Shown here: positions 21,412 through 33,271 of the stretch, in pieces | Numbering within the stretch: the stretch's first letter is position 1 | How the letters are laid out: the number at the start of each line of letters is the position of its first letter | NCBI RefSeq assembly: GCF_947172395.1 | Contig: NC_069100.1 | Coordinates: 10,568,109-10,632,108 of the forward strand | From: Bicyclus anynana | Lineage: Eukaryota > Arthropoda > Insecta > Lepidoptera > Nymphalidae | Direction of reading: 5' to 3' | Length of the DNA: 64,000 nt | Translations under genes and position numbers: made by a program | Notes under the pieces: model-generated | Told to the model about the DNA's origin: nothing | Seen by the model: the letters and a program-made list of their open reading frames with translations, nothing else | Database searches by the model: none

Positions 21412-21449
21412 TTTAATGCCTGTAGGTACCTATAGTCTTAATGCTATGG

Positions 21450-21525
21450 TTGTCATCCGATAAAACTGAAAGATCAGTTTTATATGTCAAGCCGTTAGCG
21501 CTGCAGACATGTAGGCTTATTGGAT
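21450..21525 (+). repeat. MITE K fragment
   Basis: AAGCCGTTAGCGCTGCAGACATGTAGGCTTA matches the right terminus of the palindromic element at 56627. Confidence 0.5.
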
Positions 21526-22134
21526 TGAGAGCTAGCTTTACAGGGTCCAAGCCTCCCTGCATATAAATGGGTTAATGATAATTTTATTATCGGGAATGGG
21601 AATTTGTGTATTTTACATGCGTTCTTTTCTTTTGAGCTTTAAAAAGAGAGAACACACACACCCACCAAGACTATTACAGCAATGTGCGTCATATTAACAT
21701 ACACACAACAAGTTGTAATACAATTATATAATATTTAACACGCGAGTCACGTTTCTGAACGGACGCGGGGTGGACTTAGCGCCCCATTTCTTACGGACGC
21801 CATTACAAATGTACAGTTCATAGGAAATTGAAATTATAGTTTTTTATGTTTCCATCTAACAGTTAGATGAGTTCCCGTTAAAAAAAACGCGTATGTGCTT
21901 ATGTGCGCACGTAAGGAACTTGGGCGTGAAGGAGAAACAAAATTACGCATTCTGTATTTTTATTTGAAAACTTTCATTGTGCGCGTTAAACGGTTATATG
22001 TTTCGCTAAAATCATATAGGAACCTATAGCGAAATATATTAAATAATATTATACCATATGAAATATATGTATAAGAAAGAATACAATAAAGAAATTAAGC
22101 TAACTTATCCTAATAACTATACAAATCATGCCCA
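21526..22134. other. Intron, nothing recognised
   Basis: No supported feature. Confidence 0.45.
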
Positions 22135-22250
22135 CGTGGAATGGTGGCAAGAATACTGGCTGCATTTCCGCGCTGGACAGCCAGGCTGATCCTTTGCGCA
22201 AAAAATGAGCCAGCCCTTCTGTCACCAGTCGAGGCAACAAGCCGCGGTAA
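22135..22250. other. GC-rich block of unknown nature
   Basis: The sequence is open on the plus strand in one frame (GMVARILAAFPRW) and ends near CAAGCCGCGGT. Its composition differs sharply from flanking AT-rich intron. It has no splice sites that fit the ZP gene and no terminal repeats. Confidence 0.3.
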
Positions 22251-22460
22251 AATGATATTATACCTAAATACCTTTTTTTATAAAATTAAATTATAACGCA
22301 TTATATGCGAAGGTGTTAATAGTTTAATAAGTACTTTATCCATCACAAGTAATTTCTAACAAAATTGCCCTTGACATCATTTGCTTTTAATTAATATCTT
22401 AGGAGGTGTCATAGTTTTAAAACAAGTCCACAACAAAATATTATTCAAAATACACGCCAG

Positions 22461-22600
22461 CCCCTGTAGCCAAGTGGCTAGTCGATTCTCTTTCTACGAT
22501 CACAAACGTTTCGAAAACTAAAAAATGCATGGGAATGACATCTGCTCCGAAGCGTTTGCGATCGTAGAATGAGAATCGACGTGCCGTTTGGCTACAGGGG
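22461..22600. mobile_element. 140-bp palindromic MITE N, copy 1
   Basis: The long imperfect inverted arms start CCCCTGTAGCCAAGTGGCTA and end GTTTGGCTACAGGGG. CAG flanks both sides as a possible three-base duplication. It is related to the copy at 52124. Confidence 0.7.
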
Positions 22601-22680
22601 CAGATTGTCCCGCGGGCGTCAGTATAGTGATAAACGAGTGTAAAATTATAGAACACTTCTACTTTTAATTATCTATATCT

Positions 22681-22992
22681 ATATCTATCTATACTCTATA
22701 CTTATAATAAATCTGGTCGAATTCTATACATTTATTCACAATTTGAGATTTTACTTATACCATTCGTAACACCAAACGTTACCGTGGCATAGAGTATTAC
22801 TAGCGCCATCTAGAATCTATACTTATAATACCAATTCTGTACATTTTGTACATTGAAGATATTTTAAAAAAAATTTGTTGGGGGCATTATAATCGATACT
22901 GAAGCTAAAATATAGCACGGTTTAAGACCATAATACGGAGAAGGTTATAGGATACTTTTTATTGCGAAAATAAAATAAGAAGGGGGTGAAGT
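22681..22992 (+). repeat. Repeat family V, copy 2
   Basis: Same block order as 15983-16365, preceded by a TATAATAAATCTGGTCGAAT join. Confidence 0.6.
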
Positions 22993-23309
22993 CTAGTAGG
23001 TTTATATTTTTATGAAAGAAGCATTGTGAAATAGCTACTTTTTAAATGAGGTGTAAAATAAATGCTAGTAAGTACAAATACGTTGCTAATGTATTTAAGT
23101 AGATATGCATAAAGCTGCATTCTCAGAAACGTCGTGGGCAATTAACGCGAAAGCACGCACGACCTGCGAACGCACTGTTAGGGTCCACTGTAAATGGAAC
23201 CTTATGAGAAATTATCACCTTCACCTTGCAAACAAAACAAATGTATTATAATAGCCCTTTGTCAGCCTATTGACGCTGGGTGAAAAACCATATTCACTGT
23301 TAAACCCTC

Positions 23310-23640
23310 AGATTAACTACAAAAAGGACTTGTAAGTAGTATCGCACCTAAATTCATGAACAAAATTGTCTGTCATTTTTTGAGGAAAACTAGCATAGTC
23401 TATGTATAATTATATCTTATTCTAAATTAGATATTGTTGACCGTTTTTTCAGATACACAGAAAGGTATTTTTACGGAGCTCTTTAACTAATGAACATAGA
23501 TTCTATAGAGACAGTTATTATAATCGCATTAGATCGTTGATCACATACTTTGACAGGAAAGTAACGTCTAGAAGGCAGGTCCAGGTATGGAGTTAGTCTG
23601 ATGTTCAATCTTAATCCCACAGCGATTTGACACAGCTTAT
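23310..23640 (+). repeat. Repeat family I, copy 1
   Basis: AAAATTGTCTGTCATTTTTTGAGGAAAAC, CGGAGCTCTTTAACTAA and GACAGGAAAGTAACGTCTAG recur inverted at 37110-37420. No coding signal; class unknown. Confidence 0.55.
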
Positions 23641-23899
23641 TTTCACAAATAAATTGGTGGACGATATTAAGGAGTGGACCAAGAGTAATTACAGTCAGCT
23701 GAAAAATATCTCTAGTGATAGGAAAAGTTTTCTCCATCAGACCGCCAAACTTCAGTTTGAAGAGGGCGCCTGATGATGATGATGATTTTCACAAAGATGT
23801 AACCTTAGGTTTTCAGTAGCGTCTCATAAGCTTTAAATACCTGCGCCTTTGCTCTGTGTTACCTGGGCACGTACCAGGTGAGAAAGGTAACTAAAAAAA

Positions 23900-24335
23900 A
23901 ATGTTATGTAGATTTATATATATTTTGAAGAATGTTATTTTGAAGCAGTATCAAAAGGGTCAGACACTTTCCGAGAGAAAGAAAAACAGAGGACGGAACT
24001 ACCGTAAGGGCGCCTCCTGTGAGACTCGGACCAAGAGCCTTTGAGGGTCGTTCTGAAAGGGCGTCTTGGTCTGAGTGAATCAGTCCAGACGCCCCCAAGA
24101 TCGTGAGTTATCAAACCCACGTCCGGGTGACGTTAGATATCGGACAGACGTGTCCTGGAGTTGGAGACCACGTATCAGCTAATCCAGGTTAGGACTCCCA
24201 CAAGCTAGATGGTTCGATGACATTAAGAAGGTAGTGGGAAATGGCTGGATGAGGAAGGCGGAAGATCGTGTGTTATGGCGTGCTCTCGGAAAGTCCTATG
24301 TCCAGCAGTGGACGGATACAGACTGATGATGAGTT
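23900..24335 (+). pseudogene. RTE-type reverse transcriptase C-terminus
   Basis: The frame ending at the TGA 24324-24326 reads RWFDDIKKVVGNGW then YVQQWTDTD, the usual end of RTE proteins, followed by a GATGATGAG end. The upstream part 23990-24120 is a diverged block shared with 31000-31130. Confidence 0.65.
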
Positions 24336-24340
24336 GAGAA

Positions 24341-24888
24341 TAGTTAAACTTGCCAGTTGTCGAAGCATCTCACAAAGAGCATAATCGTCAATTTGATATG
24401 ATATATCTACGCAAATAAATCGAGAGTGTTCCACCGTATAATAAAAGATGCAATAAAACCTTGCCTACTTGTTGATAGTCAATTAAAATTAAATACCAAT
24501 AAAATCTAAACAATCTACATTAAAAGTAAAAAACATTGTAAGATAGAGGAGGGAGCCTAATAAAATTCCCCATAATGGCTCCCGTAAAGGGCTATACACA
24601 TTGAGGCAAACGCACCTGCGCATAGATAAAATAGAGTAGTGTGTTTTATATGGCAACATCTTATAAAATTATGCGCAAAGAGAAAATAGAGCAAGGTATT
24701 TTATAAGCTAAGTTAAAAAATATAACATGGCGCTTAGATAAAATCGTAGGTACAATATAAGTGGCTAAAATGGAGTAGGTAAGTTGTTTTATAAGATAAA
24801 TTTGAAGTCTTTATTTTTGATGCAAAAGAACAAATAGATATTTGTGATAATTTTAAAATGCATTTTGTAATTAAAAGACATATAATAC
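24341..24888. other. Intron, nothing recognised
   Basis: A block at 24585-24640 (AAGGGCTATACACATTGAGG) looks unlike its flanks, but I could not match it within the window. Confidence 0.4.
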
Positions 24889-25069
24889 TAGAGAACGCCC
24901 GCAACTTCGTTCGCCTTTAACCCTCCTTAATCCGGCGCTGTCGCAAAATCCGTTATTAGCGGAGGTCTACTATCAATAAACCACCTCTCTGCCAAATTTT
25001 ATATTTGTACGTCAAGCGGTTTTCGAGATATCGTGACCTTTCGCATTTATGTATTAAGATTCAGTAAAA
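24889..25069 (+). mobile_element. Non-LTR 3' tail, type D3
   Basis: ACTAGAGAACGCCCGCAACTT start and a TATCGTGACCTTTCGCATTTAT end. The inverted relative is at 49672. Confidence 0.55.
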
Positions 25070-25117
25070 TAGTAGATATACCTACAAACAAATAGTTTTT
25101 GTTCATAGTTTGTAATC

Positions 25118-25306
25118 TATACTAATATATAGTTTGTTTGTTTGTTTGTTTTGATTGATTGAACGTGCTAATCTCAGGAACTACTGGTCCGATTTGTTTC
25201 AGTGTTAGATAGCCCATTTATCGAGGAAGGCTATATTCTATGTTATCTTCGTATATTCCCGTGGACGAAAACCACGCGGGTGAAACCGCGCGGCGTCAGC
25301 TAGTAT
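25118..25306 (-). mobile_element. Non-LTR 3' tail, type E
   Basis: The minus-strand start AGCTGACGCCGCGCGGTTTC is intact, and a GTTTGTTTGTTTG-type run precedes the tail end. Confidence 0.75.
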
Positions 25307-25730
25307 TTGAATAAAGTATACAAAAAATATTCAAATAGATATTTTTTTCATACACTTTAGATATTCAAATTCATACACTTTTATAATGTAAGAATGTCTA
25401 GTTATTTAAAATAAGTATTAAACTATCAAATAAAGTATGATAATTATTATAAAAGTAAAAGGCTACACCAAGCATTACTTACCTTTATGGTCCTTTAATT
25501 TTATATCCCCACAACAATTATTTCAACGTTAATTAACTACAATTTAGTGTTTTTCTTTTATTTTATGCCATAGAGATCCCATGCGATACACACGAAGTAG
25601 AATGATCATAAATATGCCTATACTACTAGGCTACCTGAGCTACGAGTAAACTGGGCTTGGATAGTTAATTACTTTAATAGATATCTTTTGTACTATAACT
25701 TTGTAGAGATCGTCTATTTTTTCTATGTAA
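25307..25730. other. AT-rich intron, nothing recognised
   Basis: No supported feature. Confidence 0.45.
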
Positions 25731-25868
25731 ATAGCTGACGCCCGCGGTTTTACCCGCGTTTTCACGTTGCCGTGGGAATATTGGGATACAAATAGCACAC
25801 TCACAAATAATGTAGCTGTCTAGTGGTATAAGAATTTTCAAAATCGGTTTAGTAGACCCAGAGATTAC
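25731..25868 (+). mobile_element. Non-LTR 3' tail, type E2
   Basis: GCTGACGCCCGCGGTTTTACC start and a GTAGCTGTCTAGTGGTA block shared in part with 5495-5641. Confidence 0.5.
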
Positions 25869-25927
25869 CCTCTAAAATAAATGTACAATGTGTCAATGTA
25901 AATATTTTCTATAATTTATATCTTATC

Positions 25928-26437
25928 CCAATGGAGATGATGACTAGGTTTGAATACATTGATTTTTATGATACATTCGGGTAAATAAGGTCAATGTTAA
26001 CTAATTTATACATACAACAAAGATTGTCTGGATATTTGCAAAATAAATGAGATTATAAAATTTCAAAATTTATTAAAAATCTTTTGTCGTAATTAGATGA
26101 AAATTCATACAGTTTTAGCATTCTTACAATAAATGTGACATTTTTTAATATGTGAACAATAAACATAAACGCACAAATAACAAAGATATTAGTAATTTTG
26201 TTTGAACGCACATACAAATCTAACGATCATTACATTGCCTACGACGTCATAAGTTCGTGCAATTTTGTATGGGGCGTTTTTCAGGGATCTGCGGCAGCGC
26301 CGCAAATCTGACCCTTTAAATCTCTGTAGCTCCGAAAGTAATGATCGCAGATACCCTGTTCCTTTTACAAAATTGCTTTACTATTAGCATACTCTTAATT
26401 TATATACAATTTAAAAAACTGTCATCATCCCTATTAA
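25928..26437 (+). mobile_element. Inverted-repeat element G, copy 3 (complete, 510 bp)
   Basis: GAGATGATGAC left end and GTCATCATCCCTATTAA right end. The interior is close to copy 2 throughout. Confidence 0.7.
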
Positions 26438-26961
26438 ATAACAGTTGAGGGTATATATTTTTTAAGTCGGATGTCGTACTATGAAGCATGTATAGAAAAT
26501 CTTCTCGAACTTTTACATTTATAATGTTAGTAAAAGCAATTTTCTATGTTTCCTAGGTTATCTTTAAATAATGCCTGTATCATTTCACACACTCGATTCA
26601 CTTAATAATAAATGGTGATATGTAATCTCTAATTATTCCTTAATTGGATGAAAGTTATCGTTATAGGCGATCAAAATTATAAATCCAAAGAGCTTTTATA
26701 AGAACAATAGATTTTTTCTCATGGCAACAATTTTGCTCACTTATTTTTTACATCGTATATTGACTGAGCGAACTAGCTGGGCTTGATAATAATCTATATA
26801 CACTGTAACCTGTATTATACTATTACCGTGCAATTCATAAATACAAAAATGCATTGCCTACCCTTGGGGACGGACTACGAACTTGTATTGGATTAGTTTT
26901 CCATTTTGTGCAGTTTATACGTATAGTGCTTACCTTAGCTAAAAACCATGTGCACACAATT
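26438..26961. other. AT-rich intron, nothing recognised
   Basis: No supported feature. Confidence 0.45.
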
Positions 26962-27190
26962 GACTAATCTGTACTAATAATATAAAGAGGTAAAGTTTAT
27001 GGTTGGGTGTTTATTAGTATATAAAGCAGAAGATCTATCAGTGTCAAGTTCCAGGCATATAAGAAGTAAGAACAGAAATACTTTGGTTTATGATGGATGG
27101 GACATTTACGTTTCGATTGATGGAGATGAAATCACGTTAATCTCTTGAACTACTAAACCGATTTTCATGTTGTTTTTTACAGAAACAAAC
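26962..27190 (-). mobile_element. Non-LTR 3' tail, type E3
   Basis: It runs from TACTAATAATATAAAGAGGT to a TTGAACTACTAAACCGATTT block. It resembles 38346-38530. Confidence 0.4.
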
Positions 27191-27210
27191 CAAACCACAG
27201 AATACATATT

Positions 27211-27497
27211 ATAAATAAATAAATAAATAAATATAAATATACTTAAACAATACACATCACTATCTAGCCCCAAAGTAAGCATACAGAGTAGCTTGTGTTA
27301 TGGGTGCTAAGATAGTTGATATTATAATATTAATATACAATTATATACTACATATAAATACTTATATAATGTATAAATACACACAGACACTGGAAAACAC
27401 CCATGTTCATCACACAAATATTTTCCAGTTGTGGGAATCGAACCCACGGCCGTGGATGCAGAAAGCAGGGTTACTACCCACTGCGCCACGCGGCCGT
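27211..27497 (-). mobile_element. SINE-C, full length
   Basis: Mirror of the copy at 16881, with intact A box and B box in reverse complement and an AAATAAATAAAT tail on the plus strand. Confidence 0.85.
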
Positions 27498-27554
27498 CTC
27501 TTATGTACAAGCACCAAAACACGCTTGTACTATTATGTATTCTGTGACAAAGCT

Positions 27555-27632
27555 TTTGGCGACTGAGGATTCGAATCTACGCCCTCCGAACCAATGTCAG
27601 AGGTTATATCCACTGAGCTATCACGGCTCTCT
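27555..27632 (-). mobile_element. SINE-B head fragment
   Basis: The reverse complement reads GAGCCGTGATAGCTCAGTGG. The B box is shifted to GATTCGAATCC. It abuts the SINE-C closely. Confidence 0.6.
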
Positions 27633-27873
27633 TATATTAAAATCGGAATTCGAAATACTTATTAACATTAAAAAGCCCGTGTACACCGAAAGAAAGTACG
27701 GTTGACACAAAAATGGCGCAGAGTTTCTCATATAAACAAAAGACATCCACAGAACAATAGTCGTTTTGTTTTGTAGATCACGATGGGAATCGGAGGTTTA
27801 TGAACTGTAACAGATTTCTGTGAGATATTTTTATATATTGTTCATAATAATAATAATTGGCTGATCAAGTAAA

Positions 27874-28186
27874 TACCGTGATAGCCTAGGATATGACCTC
27901 TGACTCCGATTCCGGAGGGTGTGGGTTCGAATCCGGTCCGGGGCATGCACCTCCAACTTTTCAGTTGTGTGCATTTTAAGAAATTAAATATCACGTGTCT
28001 CAATCGGTGAAGGAAAATATCGTGAGGAAACCGGCATATCAGAGAATTACCTTAATTCTCTGCGTGTGTGAAGTCTGCCAATCCGCATTGGGCCAGCGTG
28101 GTGGACTATTGGCCTAACCCGTCTCATTCTGAGAGGAGACTCGAGCTCAGCAGTGAGCCGAATATGGGTTGATGACGATACGATAC
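27874..28186 (+). mobile_element. SINE-B, full length
   Basis: Good match to the family from GTGATAGCC through the B box GGTTCGAATCC to GAGCCGAATATGGGTTGATG. One of the best-preserved copies. Confidence 0.85.
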
Positions 28187-28225
28187 GAACAAGTAAGTCT
28201 CATCAATAAAGTATCTAAATACTTG

Positions 28226-28760
28226 GCAGTTGCTCACGAGATTAACGCTATTTGGTATGTTGAGTCAACTGTGTTCTGATGGTCGTTTCAGATTCAGTCT
28301 TATAGCGAAAAGCTGCGATCAACACCTTAAGAAACTTTCGCTTTACTGCTGGATCAAGGGTCGGATACAGAAGGCAGTGATCCTTAAACATCGCGTATTG
28401 TGAGGAGGTTCCTCACTCTGACCACCGGTTGCTTGGTTTTTTTTTTATTTTTTATTCTTTACAAGTTAGGCCTTGACTACAATCTCACCTGATGGTAAGT
28501 TATGATGCAGTCTAAGATGGAAGCGGGCTAACTTGTTAGAAGGAGGATGAAAATCCACACTCCTTTCGGTTTCTACACGACATCGTACCGGAACGCTAAA
28601 TCGCTTGGCGGTACGTCTTTGCCGGTAACTAGCCACGGCCGAAGCCTCCCACCTTTTGTAAATCCACCGCGCAGAGCAGTGCGCCACGGAGGCCGTCAAA
28701 CAAAAGAGCTTATTGTTAGGAGGACCTCACTTTAGAGCCCTGACCGCCGGTTGCTTGGGT
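28226..28760 (+). repeat. Non-LTR remnant split around a SINE-A
   Basis: 28310-28380 (CTTAAGAAACTTTCGCTTTA, CTGGATCAAGGGTCGGATAC) recurs inverted at 56429-56590. GGTTGCTTGG stands at 28425-28440 and again at 28745-28756, so ~50 similar bases flank the SINE on both sides. Confidence 0.45.
28449..28697 (-). mobile_element. SINE-A lacking its B box
   Basis: The tail, body and A box (ACTGCTCTGCGCGGTGG) are present. About 65 bases between the head and CTTCGGCCGTGGCTAG, including the B box, are deleted. Confidence 0.8.
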
Positions 28761-28867
28761 TGGCTTTATTTTTATATATAATATTTTTATTTTGGATATA
28801 TTTATCCAAAAAAATTCGCTAATATGATATTAAAACAATGAAATTATATGTCAAAGCCAATTCTCGA

Positions 28868-28968
28868 TGTTGATGGTAATTTGTTGAACAATTCTGACCA
28901 CACGCCCGACACTGTTAACATAACGTGCTGCGGTCAGCCGCTGATGAGTACTGTTGACAAAAAAAGCA
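28868..28968. repeat. ~100-bp direct repeat, unit 1
   Basis: GTTGATGGTAATTTGTTGAA, CCACACGCCCGACACTGTTA and GCTGATGAGTAC are repeated with few changes at 29556-29656, 688 bases further on. Confidence 0.65.
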
Positions 28969-29555
28969 CAAAATAAATGCAATTCTCTCCAGAAACCTTG
29001 ACAGAGCTTTTCATTTCGGTTTGAAGATTTGCGAAAAATTAAAAATAAAGTAACCTTCACAAGGGCAGTCACAAGCAAGGGGCCGAATTTTCAGTATAAA
29101 AACTTTTGGACATGAGATTGCGGAAATAGGTACATACAGACAGTAAGTAAATACAGACAGTATGTGTTCATAAATTTCTACTAAGTTCTAATAGTTCATA
29201 GAGTAGTGTATTAAAAAGGTACGTTAAAATAATCATGATTTCGGTCCCGGTTAACAATAGAAAAATATTTTTGTCTTTTTTTGTTTTTCTCAATTGTTTT
29301 CTTAAACAATTTTAAAAGTAAGTGAGCGTTTTATTAAACCTCGATGAAAAAAAAAATTGCCGCTGTTTTACTTTTAAAATATTCCGTTTGCGGAAATAGT
29401 GTCGCTACTATGTCCATCGTTTTCGTGTATGTACTTTTGTATTGTATTGTATGTATTGTATGTATGTATTCACTTCTTCACATTGAAGTATATATTCTTA
29501 GATCACAGGAGTCTTAATAAAAAAATTAAATAAACGACAAAGAGCTGGCTGTTGA

Positions 29556-29656
29556 GTTGATGGTAATTTGTTGAACAATTCCGACCACACGTCCGATACT
29601 GTGTTAACATAACGCTGCGGTCAACCTGATGAGTACCGTTCACAAAAAAAAAAAAC
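29556..29656. repeat. ~100-bp direct repeat, unit 2
   Basis: Second copy of 28868-28968, with CGTCCGATACTGTGTTAAC and an A run at its end. The class is unknown. Confidence 0.65.
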
Positions 29657-30307
29657 AAAAAACAAATAGTATTTTACTTATTCTAAAGTCATCATCTATA
29701 ATTTTCTCTTTGTGAGAATTCCCCGAGGAAGCGCTTTTTGGAAATAGGTAGTCAGCAAAATGATTTTGGTCAGAAAGAATTTAGGTACAGATACAATTGA
29801 TATTATAATTACCTATAGTTTTTAATTAATCAATAGGAAGTGAGTATTGTATGAATTGTACAAATAAATTGTACAAATAAATTTATTTTATTCACACGGC
29901 GTCTAGATAAACTTTATATTCTTATTATTCCGCTAATTAATCAGATTGACGACTATAAATATTATTTCAGGGCAACGCATTTATTTTTGAGAATATAAAT
30001 TACTTGAAAAAAAAACGTGAAGATCAAGCCCTAGGGCACACCTCTTAGCAGACAAAGTAATATCATTCTTTTTTATTTTTCATATTTTTTGCGGACCCTA
30101 CCATTAGAATAATTTTAGAGCGCGCGCGCTTCGCCGCGAGCCATAGCTAATGTACGGACTGCAAAATACTTACCTACAATGTACCTACTGAGCAGAATGT
30201 ATAGGAAAACATACTACATACGTATTAGAAACTTTTCTGTGAAGCCATGGATAAGTGGTTAGCACCAACGTCTCAACTCTGAGCTGAGAATTTTTACTGA
30301 AAATTTC
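29657..30307. other. Intron, nothing recognised
   Basis: 30117-30135 is a short GC-rich CGCGCGCGCTTCGCCGCG patch. Otherwise unassigned. Confidence 0.4.
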
Positions 30308-30310
30308 TTA

Positions 30311-30459
30311 CAGTGGAATTCATAAACGTTGTGGGGGTGCCCCCAGGGGATCGTTCACCCACTGAGTGTCGAATTTAAACTCCATGCGTTTGAGATACCG
30401 ACACTCAGCGGGTGAATGGTACCCTGGGGGTACCCCTGCAACGTCTATGAATTCCACAC
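30311..30459. mobile_element. 149-bp palindromic Harbinger-like MITE, copy 1
   Basis: Almost the whole element folds back: CAGTGGAATTCATAAACGTT ... GAATTCCACAC, with GTGAACGATCC and GACACTCAG blocks facing their complements. TTA is duplicated at 30308-30310 and 30460-30462. Confidence 0.8.
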
Positions 30460-30574
30460 TTAGTCCAAGTGCGAACCTCAAACCACTCGTATTGAAGTCA
30501 ACTTTTAATCTGTGGATCTATATTGACACTTTTAAGGCACTAGTTTAAAGATAGCCTACATACAGCCTATGTAA

Positions 30575-30723
30575 CAGTGGAATTCATAGTCGTTGTAGGG
30601 GCACCCCTAGGGGACCATTCACCCGTTGAGTGTCAAATTCTCAAACAAATAAAGGTTAAAATTGACACTCAGCAGCTGAATGATCCCCTGGGGGTGCCCC
30701 TACAATGTTTATGATGCCCACTG
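30575..30723. mobile_element. 149-bp palindromic Harbinger-like MITE, copy 2
   Basis: Same length and plan as copy 1, starting CAGTGGAATTCATAGTCGTT and ending GATGCCCACTG. TAA is duplicated at 30572-30574 and 30724-30726. Confidence 0.8.
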
Positions 30724-30999
30724 TAAGACGGTAATGTATAAATAAGTAAGCATTGCATAAGTATAACGTCTTCCCAAATAAAATATTTCAAGAAGTTGTT
30801 TACACGATTTTCCTAACTGAAATGAAGTAGATCTTGAGAAGGAATTGCGTGCTCGAAGTAGATAAAGAGCAAATATCAACATCCCTCCTTTACTATTTAC
30901 TCGTTTGAAATCGATATAAGGCTGAGTGTATATTTTATTAAATACTATTTTTTTTATTATGTAAGTGTTGTAGGCCTCAACGGCGTCACCGTGGGTTTA

Positions 31000-31130
31000 G
31001 GCGAGCGCAAATGCATCATCTGATGGGGCCCGAAGGTAGAAGCAGAAGATGTGGGCGGAACGAGTCTCTAAGGGGGTCTCCTCTGAGACTCGGACCTCGG
31101 CTTAAAGGGCCATTCTGGAATTAAATACTA
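31000..31130 (+). repeat. Diverged retroelement block
   Basis: TCCTCTGAGACTCGGACC and AGGGCCATTCTGG are shared with the RTE remnant at 23990-24060. Confidence 0.4.
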
Positions 31131-31300
31131 GAGGACGCCCGCGACTTCGTCGACGACAAAATCGGTGTAAATTTTCATTCCCTTTAACACTACACTTTAA
31201 AAAGTAGTAGTACACACTAGTAAACAGTAGTACACAGTAGTAAAGTTTTCTGCGAAAAAGCAATTGTCATGATAATATGCAAAGAAAGTTCTCGAAAGTT
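31129..31300 (+). repeat. Type D tail start
   Basis: ACTAGAGGACGCCCGCGACTT followed by a diverged body with an AGTAGTACACA run. Confidence 0.45.
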
Positions 31301-31479
31301 GTTTCATATTCATATTGTGTGAGAAAATATTTTTTTTCCTTTAGTTTTTCCAACTTACTTATTCCGTTTTCCAAAGTAGTTTTGCTCAGGGCACAGACAA
31401 ATCAAACAAACCAAATCACTCCATCATAGCACAGTCCGTGCAGGGGTACTGAACAAGACGAACTCCACTTATACGCCAA

Positions 31480-31900
31480 GATGTCTTAGCCCTGAAATGG
31501 GCTGGAGGAAATCAGCGGGATAACTTCCCCGCGTTATACCCGGGCAAGGAGGCAAGGCCTCGATTCCCTACCCGATACTCTCGACAGGACTTTACCCCAA
31601 AACAAGAAGATGAGTTCGAGACTTTACAAGAACAGAACATCAAGACCGCGCCAGAAAGCGTAGAGGTCGACTCCCCACAAGGAGGACTGATGATGTCATG
31701 CTGGTTACAAGGATCTGCTGGATGCAGGTTGTTTTTGGGTTCATTTAATATTTTTATGCGATGATTAAAGAGAAATGATGCCAACATAAAATCCATACCC
31801 GAAAGACGTAAGAAATTGGGGGCCGGAATCGACATTTTGGGCGGCAAAGATTCTCATGGAATTTGACTGTGCGGTCTCTATGTATGAAAGAGAGGTCTAG
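31480..31900 (+). repeat. Unassigned block with RTE-like end
   Basis: 31645-31715 (GGTCGACTCCCCACAAGGAG, CTGCTGGATGCAGG) matches the RTE C-terminal region also seen in the 9268 tandem units. The rest is open on the minus strand for 111 codons, but the protein has no recognisable motif. Confidence 0.35.
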
Positions 31901-31970
31901 GTTGTAGGTGAAGCAATACAATGATTATGAAGATAATGATAATGAATGTATTCAGTAATAGCGTGTAATA

Positions 31971-32199
31971 CTTGATAGCCCAATGGACATGACCTTGGCT
32001 TTCGATTCGGAGGGCGTAGATATGAACGTGTCTCAAACGGTGAAGGAAAAACATCGTAAAAAATCAGCATACCTAAGTATTTCCTTTCTAGGTGTATGAA
32101 ACCCTCATAGGGCCAGCGTGGCGTTGGCTTAACCCCTCTCATTCTGAGAGGAGACTCGTGCTTAACAATGAGCCGAAGATGGGTTGTCAATAATGCATT
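31971..32199 (+). mobile_element. SINE-B without B box
   Basis: The head GATAGCCCAATGGACATGAC is joined to GTGTCTCAAACGGTGAAGG, so the B box and ~60 bases are deleted. Confidence 0.75.
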
Positions 32200-32494
32200 T
32201 AGTAAACAGGTATAACTGTAATTGAGTAAAATATATTTGCAATGTTGCTGTGTGTTCGGTCTTACTCCGATATCCGTTAACCCCTCCCCACCCGCCGCCG
32301 CAGGTCGTAGGTAAATGAAGCTCTTTGATACTAAGTTTACTTTCAATTTCCCGCTTCAGCGTTTGTTTACAGTACGTTTATCGCTGACTACCACAATGAC
32401 CGCAATAAAGACGCAAACCGCATAAATATAACTAAACAATCGGATTTTTTAGTTCTTTTACACCGTTTAAGTTGGATTGGCAGCAAATGTAGCA

Positions 32495-32649
32495 TTTTTT
32501 TTATTCTTTACAAGTTAGCCCTTGACTACAATCTCACGGGATGGTAAGTGATGATGCAATCTAAGTTGGAAGCGTGCGTGTTGTTAGGAGGAGGATAACC
32601 ACACCCTTTTCGGTTTCTACAGGACAACGTCCGGAACGCTAATCGCTTA
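32495..32649 (-). mobile_element. SINE-A, 5'-truncated
   Basis: Tail and 3' body only, ending in the AGCGATTAGCGTTCCGG region. Confidence 0.75.
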
Positions 32650-33271
32650 TTATAAAATGTAGTTCCAAAATAAATTACCTCTTTCTTAGAAGTTGGTTAA
32701 CAAAAAAAAAATTATTGAAAATTACTAATTAACCATAAACACTTGTACAGTACTACAGTCTTAACTTTACAGTTTTATCTAATGAAGATATTTCGATAGA
32801 TATTATTGCTGAATATGAGTAATAGACCAGGCGCTGTGAGGTATTGAGTGTGCATAATATGCAGGTATTGAGGACCGCATTTACAGTTTTAAACTCAGAA
32901 AAGCATGCTTGATTTTCTCGTGTTTCCAGGGTAGTGGTGGTCTATTCTTTTTGTTATACCTAGCCCTCTTCTGAATTCAAAACAGAATGTGGTCATCGAC
33001 TTTTTCACATTCACATCCTCATAGTGCCTGGTCTATAACCTCAAATATTTGTTAGAGAGAGATACTTAATGTATAATTTATAAGTAGTATTTTTGTTATA
33101 TTTTTTCTTTTATTTTGTATATTTTTTATTTTTGTTTCTATTTCTCTTCTATTTTTTTGGCTTAGCTTTTATTTTTATTTAATTCTGTAACTATCAAGTG
33201 TTTCTTATTGTAATCATATCTTGTAATAACTTGGGGAGACAAATAGGGCAACTGTAATGTCTCCTGGGTGT
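32650..33271. other. AT-rich intron, nothing recognised
   Basis: No supported feature. Confidence 0.45.

Noticed and set aside
31512..32346. Minus-strand frames of 111 and 149 codons
   Set aside because: They overlap an RTE-like end and a plus-strand SINE-B (31971-32199), and the translations are repeat-derived.
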